This document shows positions 24,501-36,829 of a stretch of DNA of 64,000 nt, in pieces (position 1 is the first letter of the stretch; the number at the start of each line of letters is the position of its first letter). This DNA is from Echinostoma caproni. Its lineage: Eukaryota > Platyhelminthes > Trematoda > Plagiorchiida > Echinostomatidae. The translations under genes were made by a program, and so were the position numbers. The stretch is from assembly GCA_900618425.1 (NCBI GenBank), contig UZAN01039382.1:1-64000 (forward strand). The letters are read 5' to 3'. Below the pieces are notes generated by a model. That model was not told where the DNA came from and did not search any database. It worked only from the letters and a program-made list of their open reading frames with translations.

Positions 24501-27500
24501 CTTGACTTTTGATATACTTGTCTAATATCAGAATACTGCAAACGCGCTCAAAGGGGATATGTGGAAGAAAGACGTAATAGTAGAACCTAGTCAGTTACCT
24601 CTCACGTTTTATGAACTGTAAGTCCACATTTTTGGCAATGTGAAATTTGAATCAAGTTTCTAGTCTCTACCAGTGAAACCGACTTTAATTGAATACTGCA
24701 AACGCTTGATACTGATGGTGTTGCCCGATAATTAGTTTTATCAAAAATTCCAAGTTGACATTTATGGGAATGAATTACTGCGGGCTAAAAGAGTATTCAC
24801 AAAAGCTCTGCCATTTGATCTTGAATCTGCAGTCGTGTGTTGGATTATTGACCATTTGGGTAGAACATAAAGTACAACAGTATCTTCCGGCAAATTTGCA
24901 GTTCTTTAGAACAAGGTACATTTAACACTGTAGTATGTTTATTTATCAATGAATTTTGCTCTTCGGAATGACTTAAGAAGCTCACCATTGCTTGAGGAGC
25001 AGAACAATGATATTTCTGGATTCAGTTCCCGAGGAGACTTGTTGGAAACTGTGATCATTTTCGACAAATGTATTTTTAAAATGCTCGTCAATATTTCAGT
25101 TGTTCCGTACAGCTATGTCAGGTCCCCTCCGTTCGTCATAGTTGTTCTCTTTGGAACAATACCAGAGATTTGAAAACGTAAAATGTACTCCGTTTTTCCC
25201 ATCCTTGTCTTACTGTCATTTAGATAAATATTTGCATAACAAACAGCAGCAGTTATCTCGAGTATTTAATAAGATGGTGTGCCTTGTATGTTTCATGCAA
25301 AATGTATCCAGGAGCATCTAAAAGGATGCGTATTATTTTAACATAGAAAGTCATATCTTCGTCACCAAAACGAATGACGAAAGAATTATGTCATGATTTA
25401 TTGACTACTGAAAAGCTACGTAATCACTCAAACATATTCAAGTGAGCTAGTTCCCATCAGTAACGTTCGTAAAATAATAAAATCAGCAAAAATGTGGGTG
25501 ATGTCCGACTTCTTCTACCATTTTTCATTGCAGAGTTGGTACTTGTAAAAGGAATTCAAATTAGATCTACCTAGTAAAATAATGTATTTTATTATTTTAG
25601 GTCTTTTCAAATGTACACCAGATATGTATTCTTCCGTTTTATCGCTGGGTTTCATTTCGGGTTCTCTTTCTGGGGGCATCGGACCCCGTTCGAACGACGT
25701 CGGTGCTACGTGAAAGAATGTGCTTGCTTTCTTTTGAACATCGGCATTCTAGTTTACCGGCTGGGAGATTATTTTTGTTTCAGCTCCAAACCATTTTCCG
25801 TCCGGTGTAAAATTATGATGGATAAACCAGTAAAATTTCGATTTAACGCTGCTTTCCAAAAACCTCATTTTTGATGGAACCGCCAGTGCTCGATTATTGC
25901 ACCGCTCAATTCATAACGGTTGCTAAGTCGCAAAGATTTTGGAAAATTAAACTTCTTATTTGGAAAAAGGATTCCTGGCTTTGCACCTTAGTGTGTGTGT
26001 ATGTACGTAGCAGGACGGAAAGCGAAACCGACCAGGATGATTGTCTATCAAGGCCTGTGTGCAGGCATTATTCATTTATTATTATTAAAATTAATAATTG
26101 TTATTGATTTACGCTGATGTTGAAGAAATAATGAATGCGCACCATTGACCACATGCTGGAGAATGTAGTTCATTTGCCGAAAATAGAACTCAAGCATACA
26201 AATATACACACTGAATCACGTAAGCAGGTTCTTTGTAAATTGTGTTGCAACACCGCGTGTTTCTCTACTGCTTTTCAATCGAATAAAAAGCCAACTGATT
26301 TGATGAACATCCCGCTTCTGGATTGAACCGATGGGGTGATGCAAGCCAGCAGAGTAATATCGAGGGACATAATTTTGATAAGACACATTTCGATCGGTCA
26401 CATTGTACGTAGAATCGCAAGACAAGAAGGCAACACTTGTAAACCTTGGTGAGGACCAGTATAAAATGTTAACCACTATTCAAACACGCGCCTAAAGTGA
26501 GTCTATTTTCCCACGAAAGACCATTGCACTACACACTGCACAAATGTACCGTACTTATTTGTCTTTAAAATTTTCCACAAAAGCGCTACAGTACTTCAGT
26601 TGGTGCAATACATGCAGATGCGATATATGTGTTCGGGTGTGATGTGAGCAGAGAAAACTGAATGATCCTCAAAACGGGAGTGCTAGACAAATTGCGCAAT
26701 ACTATCCAACTTAGAGCAAACTTGTCCAGTAGCGAGAATTTAAAACTTCTAATTAAACCCCCTCTTAAAGGAACTTCCACAGTTTCGTCGATAGATGAGA
26801 TGGTGAAGAGGTTATTCCTTGTTTAAATAAAGTGTGTGCGTGTGCAAGGATATTGTTTCGTCAAGGTTTAGAGCAAAATTGATACAATTCGAGGGTAAAA
26901 CAGTGTGTATGACAACGTAATGACGAAATGTTTGTTAGCCTACACTTGTCTTTACCGTCTGGTTTCATTTTGCTTCAAGCTGTTGCGACTTTATTTATAT
27001 CCACCAATCTTTGTCAAACATTTAATTTTTATACACACACACTTCATTTGATGGTAGTGCATTCATCCTCGACAGACTTTGTTCAATGTTACAATACTAC
27101 CTGTTGTCACATTTCTTTCTTTGAGGGGAAATCAAGGAGAAATCAGTCGGTTTCAATGAACAGACCATATACATAGAGTGATCTATCACTTTCTCCAACC
27201 CATATTTGACAGGAAGAATGATGAGTAAGAGAATAAACCTTTACTGCCCATTGACAGTCAATCTTTATTCCTAATGAACCGATCCGAAGTAACTGGAAAA
27301 TATAGAGTTTTGAAAGGTGACCTCCTAAATTCGGGCACCAAGTCAGGAGAATTTCACAAAACATAAAGTGAAGTTACGTTATTATCTGAATAAACTAACA
27401 ATATATGTTTTTTCGTGATCTCCACAATTGGGGTCGCACATTAGAGAAGTGATGGAGACCACTATTTGTTTGCTTGCCGGTGAGCGAAACGGGGGCATGG

Positions 27501-27660
27501 TGGTGTCACAAGACAAATAAGAAAAGGCGTGTCGTAGGATCGTGGATCATATAGGAGCGTGAACTTTCCACAGATTCCAGTAAACGGTGAGGTTGTTTTT
27601 CATTGATGCGATTTGAAGAACCTCTGCAAAAGGAAACACACCCAGCTTTCTCTCATTATG
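21598..27660. other. long gene-less stretch
   Basis: No recognised exon or RNA gene. A less A/T-rich segment at 22.48-22.60 kb ends in a donor-like ACCG|GTGAGC and could be an exon, but its translation is unfamiliar. The word GAATACTGCAAACGC occurs at about 24530 and 24690, probably by chance or as a small duplicate. Confidence 0.4.
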
Positions 27661-27668
27661 AACAATAT

Positions 27669-27943
27669 TTATTTCTCAGGGACTCCAGAATTAGCATGGT
27701 AAAGGGTATTCGCTCGGAGTAGATGGGCGGGAGGTTCGTTGTTGTCGTTGGTCAAGTGAGTAAATGAATAATCTCTCAGGTCTATTGGAGCGCTCTCATT
27801 TATGAATGCAATCTTTTGTGCACGCAATAAGAGCCACCCAGGTTGTGTAAGTAATGCAGCACCACTTACGAGCATCTCAATGTTTGGCTCCAACGTTATT
27901 TTCGTTCTCCAAATCACATTGATTTCGATGCATGACCGTAAAA
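27669..27943 (-). pseudogene. possible trypsin-like (S1) protease exon lacking the active-site His
   Basis: The minus-strand ORF includes KITLEPNIEML, SGAALLTQPGWLLLRAQKIAF and PIDLRDYSFTHL. The order resembles the N-terminal half of chymotrypsin-fold proteases: a strand, then a CSGALL..GWLLTAAHC-like block, then a RLGDY-like block and a V.H.NY-like segment. Where TAAHC is expected the sequence reads LRAQK, so the catalytic His and the following Cys are absent. An acceptor-like CTTTTTCAG precedes plus 27943. No IVGG exon upstream and no GDSGG exon downstream on this strand was seen. It may be a decayed exon, a non-catalytic homologue, or a coincidental ORF. Confidence 0.3.
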
Positions 27944-27960
27944 CTGAAAAAGTCATTTTT

Positions 27961-28989
27961 ATACTACTTTAAACTCAATTTACTCTAGCAGCGCATCCCC
28001 AGAGCAATTGACGTTTCTTGTCTTCAAAAAGCACGATTTTATCCATTAACAGTCCATTTGACAACTGATCTTTGTCTTATCGCAGTCAAGTCACACCAGC
28101 TAAATAACCAAGATTACCTATCCCCTGAATTCTGACTGCTTTATGGAACAAATAGACGTGATAACGGCCAGTAGAGAGTTCATGACATCTTAGAACTTAC
28201 TGAGATGAATAAAAAAATTCTGTTGTTCAGCTACAGGATTACTCGAATCGGCAATATTGGGTGATCAATCACCTATCCAGAGATAGAGACATTGTAATTG
28301 AGATAATACTCTTCTTAGGATGCAACAGGCTTTTATCCCTTTGTTGGTGACTGAAACTGCAAACCGGTGAGCGGCCCAATTGTCGCACAATAAAAAGGCA
28401 ATATTCTTTCGGAAGAAGAGAGTATCATTTATTACATACACATAATTTCTCCCACCAAAAGGTGCATTTAACATGCGTAGAACCCGAAAACTCCGAATGA
28501 TGAATAAAATGCATAATGAATATCAAAATGTCGAAAACACTGGTAGCGTCTAATAAGCCTATCCAAGATCAAAAGTTTAGACTCTTTCAAACTACATTTT
28601 GATTCATTGAGTACAGTGGGACATAAGCAGAAAGTTTCACAAAAGGTGAACATAGCAGGCAAACATGAATTATCACGTATCGTAAACTCAACTATCGTTC
28701 TGTCGAAATTTATCACTTTGACTCCCAAGGTTCTCATGCATTCCCGAAAACCATGGAGTCAAAAACGCTTATTTCATTGTGAACGGTATCTTTTTCGTTG
28801 GGTGATCAGCAAAAATAAATAAATTAACATCAGCTTGCGATTAAAAATTGCATTTGATCCGTCATAATAAATCCGTCAGAAAGAAAAGAATATTTACTAA
28901 TTGTCATTTATATACGGTGAGTTTTATGGGCATCATTTCTGCAATCCCTAAATAAACCATGATTTCTTGTGGATTGTGGCGTAGTATAG
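27961..28989. other. gene-less stretch
   Basis: No exon or repeat recognised. I looked here for upstream exons of the protease-like ORF and found none. Confidence 0.45.
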
Positions 28990-29215
28990 ATATTATTTAT
29001 TTGAATCGGCCATTCATCAGACTCCAGCGTCACGCATAACCCTCATTCCATCCGGTCGACTATACACTCGGGAGGTGCTACGGTCACATTTCGCTTCAAT
29101 TAGAGCTCAACTCTAGCGTATATCCACCATTCAATTTCGAGCGTTAAACTCCGGACCCCTCATATGGAAGACGTATGTTTCACCGCAGTGCTAACCAGCT
29201 GAAACCGGGTTTGCT
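28990..29215 (-). mobile_element. tRNA-derived SINE-like element
   Basis: On the minus strand a D-arm/A-box sequence TCAGCTGGTTAGCACTGC is followed at tRNA spacing by a B-box-like GGAGTTTAACGCT (one or two changes from consensus). Then comes a body of about 150 bp that ends in an A/T-rich tail. No second copy is in the window. Confidence 0.5.
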
Positions 29216-30310
29216 ACGACATTTTTTTCAGACAAATCTTGCCATTTCGGTTGAACCGTCATCAACCGGTGGCTGTCCACTATTGATGAACTCTAATGAG
29301 AGCATAACTGGAGTCAAGTGCCTTTGCCTGGACGAGTGTGAAAATATAATCTGAAAGATGGGCCATCAATCTCTGCAATTTTTCATTGTTCTCACACATG
29401 TATCATGAACTATCATCAACTGGGTTCTCCGCAGATAAGTAAGAATTTAAAAAAGTATTTGACGTTATCTGGTCAACTGATGACCATCTACCCATCCATC
29501 CCGCCCCCAACCACGCGGCTATTCCAAATCGTGCGCAAGCATATGTGATGTACATCAGACCTATCTTGTAGCGAAAGGTGATGTCGGAATTAGTTAAAAA
29601 GGACAGTAAGTGGCGGTTTTTTCCAACCGATGTTGAATGTTGTCGGCATAGTTCTAACAAAATCGTTCTGCGAAAACACAGCTCAGAATGGGTGACACTA
29701 AGTGATCACCTATTCAATGCAACTGAGAGGATGCAAAAGGTAATGACTATGAAGAAAAAAATATCTATATTGATGCTGTTGTTGCGGTCAGACCCAAAGA
29801 ACTGATGGGCTTTGATCGAGAAGAAGAACTATACAAACGCAAAGCTATTATTCCAATTAGTTAGGGTGGTGACGGAATACACAACATGCATTCCATGGGT
29901 CCAGGGCGAAAGACTTGAGTTATCTCAGAGATTCATAAGACCGATCGATCGCACTGAGGATGATGTTCTCATGTCTTATTTTTCTAGGGTTTATGATTTG
30001 ATTTAATCATGTAACCAGTCGGTGTATGATGATAATTCTGCACGAAGGGAGTAAATATAGAGTATCTGACTTCAGCACCACAGTGATTTCACTTCACTTT
30101 ACTTAAGTCCAAACGATGAATGCACAAATTTCTCCCAGCCCCTTGCTTGATTGCACACATTTAAACAGGTTGTAACTTAGTTCCAGTTGAATCCGTTTAC
30201 ACTAGGTTGTGCTCCAATGAACTGAGCTGTCTGGCAAGCTTCAGCTCTACTACAACCAGTGCTATCCATCGCTGTTAAAGGTTGTTCGAGAACTAACCAC
30301 GTAGGGGTAA
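29216..30310. other. gene-less stretch
   Basis: No recognised coding or RNA feature. Short ORFs at 29.4-30.0 kb on both strands look spurious. Confidence 0.45.
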
Positions 30311-30372
30311 GCGTAGTAGTAAGCGTTAAGTAACAATCACATTGGATTAAGATCAAGTTTGAATCCTGGTAG
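30311..30372 (+). mobile_element. possible tRNA-like SINE head, degenerate
   Basis: A B-box-like GTTTGAATCC (30357-30366) follows an A-box-like GTAGTAAGCGTTAAG at tRNA spacing. No body or second copy can be shown, so this is weak. Confidence 0.2.
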
Positions 30373-30570
30373 ATAAAGGAATATGCATTTTTAATGGTGC
30401 AGAAATAGAAATGAAATCAAACTTATCACGTTACACGTGTAGTCCGCATGATATATATGGAGTTCTGCAAACTAAAATTCTACACTGATTCCACGACCTT
30501 AGTTCTCAAAGTTTATGATTATTGAAAATGCTCGTTACTCTTAGTTTCTACGCCATAATTATCACTACAT

Positions 30571-30599
30571 AAGTCAAGTCAAGTCAGTCAAGTCAAGTA
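30571..30599 (-). repeat. (GACTT)n terminal tandem repeat
   Basis: On the minus strand GACTT is repeated about six times with one slippage variant. It lies about 180-200 bp beyond the end of the RT frame of the adjacent retrotransposon, where CR1-type elements usually end in short tandem repeats instead of poly(A). Confidence 0.75.
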
Positions 30600-32400
30600 A
30601 AGCTTTGTGCAGCCGATTGGATAAATTTTCAGCATTTTCGACATGTTACAGTAGGGAAAAACGTTACGTATTGGAAAAAGAAGAAATATACATTCACTGA
30701 ATGACAAACAGACGGATTTAGGTAAAATCCTAATGTGAGAGATGATTGTTCAAGTCAGCAATAATATTTGCTCGTTTGATCAAGATGCGAGCAAAATAAG
30801 GGAACATGCTGTTTTTATGTGTGGTGGTTCGTGCATAAAAAATCCGAAATTGGGAACGGGTACTCGGATGAGAGACCGATTTATTGACATGGGAGTGCAG
30901 GCAGTGTTTCCGTTGGACAGGATATGGGTGATAAATCGATCGCATGAGTCAAAATGCTTGCTCACAATAAAGTCAACCAAAACGGTCTTTGAAATGCCGC
31001 TGCAACGAGAAAGAAGTTTAAGAGATCTGGAAAAGAGAATAAAGTCTTTCCCCTTCAGACCAGGAAAATATACGGGGGAACAGTACAACCAATGTAGAAG
31101 AATGCAAGCAGTCACAAATTTAAGAATGACATTTGAGGGAACGCCGAGCTTTTCAAGCCCAAGGGCGTAGAATGATAGCTTACGAACCCGAATACTAATG
31201 TTCTCAACATGTTTGGACCAAGGAAGATTGCCTGATAGAGTAACTGTAAGATATTTCACAGATTTAGCTTTGGCAATGGTATTACCATTAACAGAAAGTT
31301 CAGGCTGATTATTCAAAAGGGTTTGATAAGGCATGCCTGTTTTAAGGCTAAAAGAAGCGTCTACACATTTATCTACATTTAGCATTAAAGATCGGGGAGT
31401 CGATCAACTAAAAATATCATTTAAACAAACTTGAAGTTGAGAGAAACAATCGGGAACAGTTGAGGGACAGCCGACCACCATGTCATCAGCATACTTGCAG
31501 GCGACAGAGTTAGGAGAGATGGGAAGGTCCTTAATAAACAGTGAAAAAAATGGAGACAAAATTGCACCCTGAAAAACTCGAGTTAACTTCTAACAGGGAG
31601 GAGGATTTACCGTTACAAAAAGTGTGTTGCGTCCGATGGGTGAAGTAACTAATTAGTACATTCAGTAACTTAAGTGTCAGACAACAGTCAGAAAGAAATT
31701 GAATGAGAATGCCGTGGTCAATTGATCTGAAAGTATTTGCATAATCAAGAAAAGTTAAACGGACGATGCCGGCTCCTTCATCCAATTAGGATGAAACGGA
31801 ATGAACAATGTGAGCAACAGCATCAAAAGTGGAAAGCGAATGTTTGTAGGCAAACTGAATAGGGTCATGGGTGACATATAAAAGGGTCAGCCGGTTACGA
31901 AGGACTCTTTCATAAACGTTTATTAATGCTGATGTGCAGGCAATCGGTCGATATATGGAAGATCGTTTTTTGGGAATCGGGATTATCCGAGCAGCTATCC
32001 AACAACCAGGGATGCTACCCGATGACATACACAAATTGAAGAACTCATAAACAGGTGAAGTAAGTTGTTCAGCACACTCTTTCAGTAGGAAGGGGGGCAA
32101 CGAATCAGGGCCATTTGCCTTGTTAGATTCAAGGGACTTAAGTACATTCAGGACCTCCACAGGGGTGACAGATTGGTTCTCCCCAGTAGATGTAAGTAAA
32201 GATGGTGTTGAGTTCCGTACAGTAACATTTGTGAATTGACGGTTTAACTCCACAACATCCGGAAAAGATCTGTTGCGTGATCCACAGAGCTGCTTCAAAG
32301 CAGACCACATATCACGGTAGCTTTGGGTTCCCATTAGAGTTTCGATATATATCCTATTTAGGCGCTGTATTTCTATTTTAATCATTAATGATAGATGTTT
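30600..32400 (-). pseudogene. CR1-type non-LTR retrotransposon, RT pseudogene, 5'-truncated
   Basis: Target-primed retrotransposon reverse transcriptase. Reading down the minus strand: 32385-31786 carries the RT N-terminal blocks (NKANGPDSLPPFLLK, ARIIPIPKK, YRPIACTSALINVYERVLRN, QFAYKHSLSTFDA). After a stop, 31785-31531 carries catalytic motif A (FLDYANTFRSIDH). A frameshift near 31565 leads to QGAILSPFF and the YADD box at plus 31482-31493. A further shift gives the thumb and C-terminal part (31385-30780), including VKYLTVTLSGNLPWSKHVE. At least two stops and two frameshifts make it dead. In motif A the usual second Asp after F is Arg. No endonuclease is visible upstream of 32400, so it is 5'-truncated. 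Assignment to CR1 rather than another jockey-group clade is by resemblance. Confidence 0.88.
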
Positions 32401-33485
32401 GACAGCACTTGCCCTTCATTCAATCACTGCTTTTCCTTAAATCTAAAATAAATGCAATTCAGAGAACAGAATGCTCTTTACTTCGATTAATTCATGATGC
32501 ACGCGACATTGTTAGATGTGAATTTCAGTGATATGTGTGTTCCTTTACGTTCATATTCCCCGTCATGGAATGAAGAGCAATTTTCCATATTTTATTCAGC
32601 TTCATTTATTTGCCTTCAAATTCTAGGTTGGAGCTCTCCTTAGTCCTTTTTATGCTATCTTCTGGACTCTCGTAAACGGGTTTTACAATGTCGTTCGTTT
32701 TGGGTAGTACTACTGCTGTATCCGATGTAACACGAGCTCATGAAAGATCAGATTGTTCCAAAGAAACTTTATACAAGTTTGATTTTTTCTTAAGCGCACT
32801 CAGGATCTTTTGTTGTGCAGTTGTTTGGCTTTACACAGTATGAGTTAGTTCCAGAAGCATGAACACTGGATAATTATCATCATCGAAAGGGAAATGCTGA
32901 TAAACACGACCGAGTAGAATATTGATTATCATGCTCATTATTAAAGTAGTTCAATGAATAATTGAATAATTATGTACGATCGAGTTTTCTCGCACGCATA
33001 CATCTTCATGAACTCACCATAGAGTCTTCTTCAATCTGTGAGAAATCATATATACAAAAAACCTCAGTGACCTTGAAATGTTGGAGATAATATAATTTAT
33101 GAAATGCCATTACATTTCATTAAGTGGGTTTATACTAAACAATTTGTTCATTAGCTAGTTTTTGTAATTCTCGTAAATGCATACCAGCACTTGTTTTCTG
33201 CGCACTGATCATCCATTCACTCCCGACCAATTGATTCGGTGAGGTAAATGAAACTCTGTATGATAACGTTTAGTCTTCCTTATTGTAATGAAGTAATAAA
33301 CATGTTTCAGATTCCTTATATGCACATTAGCAGCCAAGTGACTGTTATTCACTCGATAGCGGAGTCCCATTTGATCATGGACAACGAATTGTCCTCTCCA
33401 TTTTGCCCTACGGACCTCAGCGTTTTACAGATACAAGGGGAAAGCGAGATATATAATCCATTGAGCTGATTAGCCTAAATTGGAC
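32401..33485. other. gene-less stretch
   Basis: Lies between two minus-strand retroelement relics. I see no endonuclease remnant of the first and no further domain of the second here. Confidence 0.45.
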
Positions 33486-33489
33486 GGAC

Positions 33490-34470
33490 GGGTGTCACTT
33501 CTGTGAGGAGAGGACAACGGAGTAAATTTTATGGAGTATGGAGAATAGCACTTTGTGTGACATCTTTACCAACGTGGATGCTGGTCATCCGGGACGATTG
33601 CATAGCAGTTCGGGCAAGGCAGGTTGCGTTACAAACAAAGCCGAAATAATAGGTAATCATGGATGAGGCCTAAGTAGGTAAACTGTCTTTACTGAATGTT
33701 CTGATTATTGGTGAGTCCGTGAAAACGCGTGATAAACTGGCTGTAATAACGTTTCCTCTCATTGCACGGGCAACAGTCTTCTAAACAGATCAGACAGGTC
33801 GTCTAGTTTGAACGGCAGTTTAATAAACAACTTCTCCTTAAGGCTTCCGGAACAGGCTCGTACTTCTTTCTTTCCTCTTGGTTTCTTTCGATCACCCTTT
33901 CAAAGCATCCCTTTCCCCTGAGAATGTTTGTATTGTGATCAATTTTATCTGCGAACGTGGGTTCGTAACATATCATTCGTGCACACAAGACGAGCCACGG
34001 AATAAATGTTCTCTGTTGCCTAAGTGGCACAACACGGTGAAAGCTGGTGTACTACCCGGTTCATGTTTTTTTCGGTTTACCCTCCTTTCAAACAGTCCAT
34101 TCGGTTTCCCGAACAAAGTTGCGTCAAGGAATGCTGATTTGTTCGCTTGCTTTGCTTCCAGGGCGAACACTTTGGAGTTTCGAGCTCTGATATACGTTCG
34201 CGTAATGTGGATCAGGTCGTTCTCGTACTCTTTCATGCAAAATTTGTCGTCGACTTATGGCTGATAGAAATTCATCTTTCTCACTTCGGATTCTAGGACT
34301 AATTTCTGCAGCTTGGGCATGATCATATACAATTATATCGGACAATATGAAGAGCCCATAGCGACACGATCCCTCTGACGATACAATTGTCCATTGAATA
34401 TAAATTGAACGTGTAAGTGCCATTCAGTTCTTTCATCGATTGGCCCATACCATTCAACTACCATGGCCGA
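33490..34470 (-). pseudogene. Penelope-like element relic, RT + GIY-YIG
   Basis: Reading down the minus strand: HVQFIFNGQLYRQRDRVAMGSS is PLE RT motif B (near 34440-34380). Next is the catalytic box as stop-VDD, where the Tyr codon has become TAA (VDD at plus 34246-34254), then KSAFLDATLFGKPNG (the usual FLD...RKxDG block) and the thumb/connector to about 33800. A GIY-YIG-like segment follows with YYFGFVCNATCLARTA (plus 33605-33651), ending in sequence like the QSAILH block of complete elements. RT fused to a C-terminal GIY-YIG nuclease defines Penelope-like elements. Several stops and frameshifts and the missing RT N-terminus make it non-functional. Confidence 0.8.
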
Positions 34471-34540
34471 AGATCCATCACACGGATGATGTCCCACAAC
34501 GTGATCGTAGTATTCCGGTGACCTAGTGGCATGAAACACG

Positions 34541-36750
34541 TCTCACTACTCACCCGATATCGATCTTCCACCCAAGCACTTTGACCTTTGAGGGACTGAA
34601 TATCTATACCCTATTTAACATGTCATTTCGGTTTGATCTCTACAGGCTAAGAGATGAACCAACAAGATCAATGGTTATCCTCAAAACGTGTATTGTCCTA
34701 ATGGGCATTTTCAAACTGTGTTTTAAGTTTTATGAATTTGTCAGTAAGAAACTGTGCTTTCGACTTTGAAAGGATGCTGACGTAGTTTGCCAAAGTGCAA
34801 CTAAACTATCGACGTCAATGACAATGTAGGCTTACATATCAGTGGTCGATTTTGGAGAGATGGACAGTTATCATGCTGTTGTACTCTTCCCAGTTTAGAC
34901 CGATTGGAAAAGCAAAAGGAACTTCTCTCAGCATTCGAATGTAATCAGTGTAAGCAAACTGGGAGGCAGAGACAGCTAAATTCTTTTCACGGTCTCCCTA
35001 AATATACGGTGATTGGCATAAATAAAATGAACTGACCAGGAACATATATCATTTGCACGCAGGAAAACCTAAGTTGGAGAGATGCAAGAAGGATAAATCA
35101 TGTAAACGAAAAATAGGTTTGTTGAGAAACGACACTAGGCATTGCTATAAAATGTGTTACGCAAGAGACGGTTGCCTACCATTCTTCTCTATTCTCTCTT
35201 CCCTCCTCTCTCCTAATCCCAGTGAACTAACCAGATAGCCAGTCAGATAACAGTTTGATCAGCAACAGGCGTGCTTGTCTTTGCAAGCTGGTGTCGGTAC
35301 GTATCCATATTCTCTCTTTCGTTCAAACAAAATCACTTTCCCTTATTTCAAATTTGTTGTAGGAAACAACATGAGATCACCAGCACATTTTTCACTCTAC
35401 ACGAATAGAGGTTGGGAATCTGTGTGCGTTTTGTCATTCACCATCGTAACCGATGAAATCAATCACGGCCCGGCAGGGACGGACCAACAGCGCATTAAAT
35501 GATTCTGTCAACTCTAGTGAACCGAAGTGAAACAAACTGGTTTTCAAATTGGTTGATCGCACCAGTTCGGTGCGCACTAAAACCAAACCTCAGTTCTGAA
35601 CAACAATGAACGAGATTCAAGAAAGTGGGGTGGTGGGTTGGTGGGGTGGTGGCAAAGGTACTTTATGACAGTTTGCAATTTGATAATTGATAAATCGAGC
35701 CGAATTTCCAGCAGCAGTCAAGTGGTTAATTTTGATATATGACTGCTTAGTAAATGAATTATCAAGTAGTCCCAACTATGAAGTTCTCAACACTGCACCC
35801 ATTCATAATGTTGTGATGTCAAACTTGAAACAGATCAGTGCTCAACAGTGGAAAATCACATGATTACTTCTGTCAGAATCATGGAGAGAAGTTGAGAAAC
35901 AGTACCTCCAGCAATTCGTAATGCACTCCGAAGGGTCCACTCACGGTGATGGATTGGCATTCTAGTATATAGTGTTGACTTGTGATTAACAACCGATTAC
36001 AAACTTCACGTTTTTCAGTGGGATTCGTGTGAGATCATCAATTGTTTCTCGTTGGGTTTGAATATCAGCTTATGAAGCTCATATTCACAGGGGTTAATGC
36101 GTAATCAGCGTGATTAAACAACTGAACTGCGATTTTACTTTTTTCGATGCTAACGTTACGCCTGCTTGACGCATACATGTGCACAGGTGGGCACCAACTG
36201 CAATACGAGTTTAGCAACTCGAAGAAAGGCAGGCGCTCTATTGTCGGTGAACACGGCGCGCACGGTGTTGAGGAAATATCCGACTGAACAGTTTACAAGC
36301 ATCGTGATTACATGTATTGCATTGAATGGCGTATAACTAGAAAACACTGAAGCTTACATTTGAGTTCAAAAAATATTTACGTTATTCTACGGGTAAAGTA
36401 TTTACAGATATAGGGATATTTCATAGTCCAAGGTTCAGACAAAGTTCACTTGTTACCCTCAAGTTGTTGTAAGTAAACGTGCAACGGGTGTAGATGATTC
36501 TCGTAAGCGTTTACACAAAATAAAACTTGATGGAACCATGTCGAGTAGACAGAACGACTGGCGCAGAACTGCAGCATTAGAACCATCATCATCTACGCTC
36601 AGCTTCGACCGTACTTTCTTCCTTCCACAAAGAAGTCTGATACCTTGCCACGGATTTTTGCTATGTCCTCAGAACTCGATCGCAGAATAATGCGTTTAAT
36701 CTACTTAATTCAGCTTTGATAAGCCTGGAAAAGTATTTGACTGCTGAAGC
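34541..36750. other. gene-less stretch
   Basis: No RT motif A of the adjacent Penelope relic was found here, so that copy is truncated or interrupted at about 34.5 kb. No other exon or RNA gene is recognised. Confidence 0.45.
35625..35652 (+). repeat. G/T-rich minisatellite-like tract
   Basis: Twenty-eight bases made only of G and T in GGGGTGGTG-like units, approximately repeated twice. It could form a G-quadruplex; function is not shown. Confidence 0.55.
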
Positions 36751-36829
36751 ATTCGTTAGAACCGAAAGAAGACAAATACTGCGAGACGTTAACATCTCGC
36801 AGTTTTCTCTTCTTTCGGTTTTAACGAAT
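36751..36829. repeat. compact near-perfect hairpin, ~35-bp arms
   Basis: Left arm 36751-36786 and right arm 36795-36829 are reverse complements except for about two substitutions and one indel; the loop is 8 bases (CGTTAACA). Complementarity stops abruptly outside the arms. Possible identities are a tiny foldback/MITE, a pre-miRNA-like transcript, or a palindrome from replication template switching. No target-site duplication was found. Confidence 0.85.

Noticed and set aside
30742..31170. Plus-strand 142-codon ORF
   Set aside because: It is antisense to the minus-strand RT C-terminus, whose family blocks are clear.
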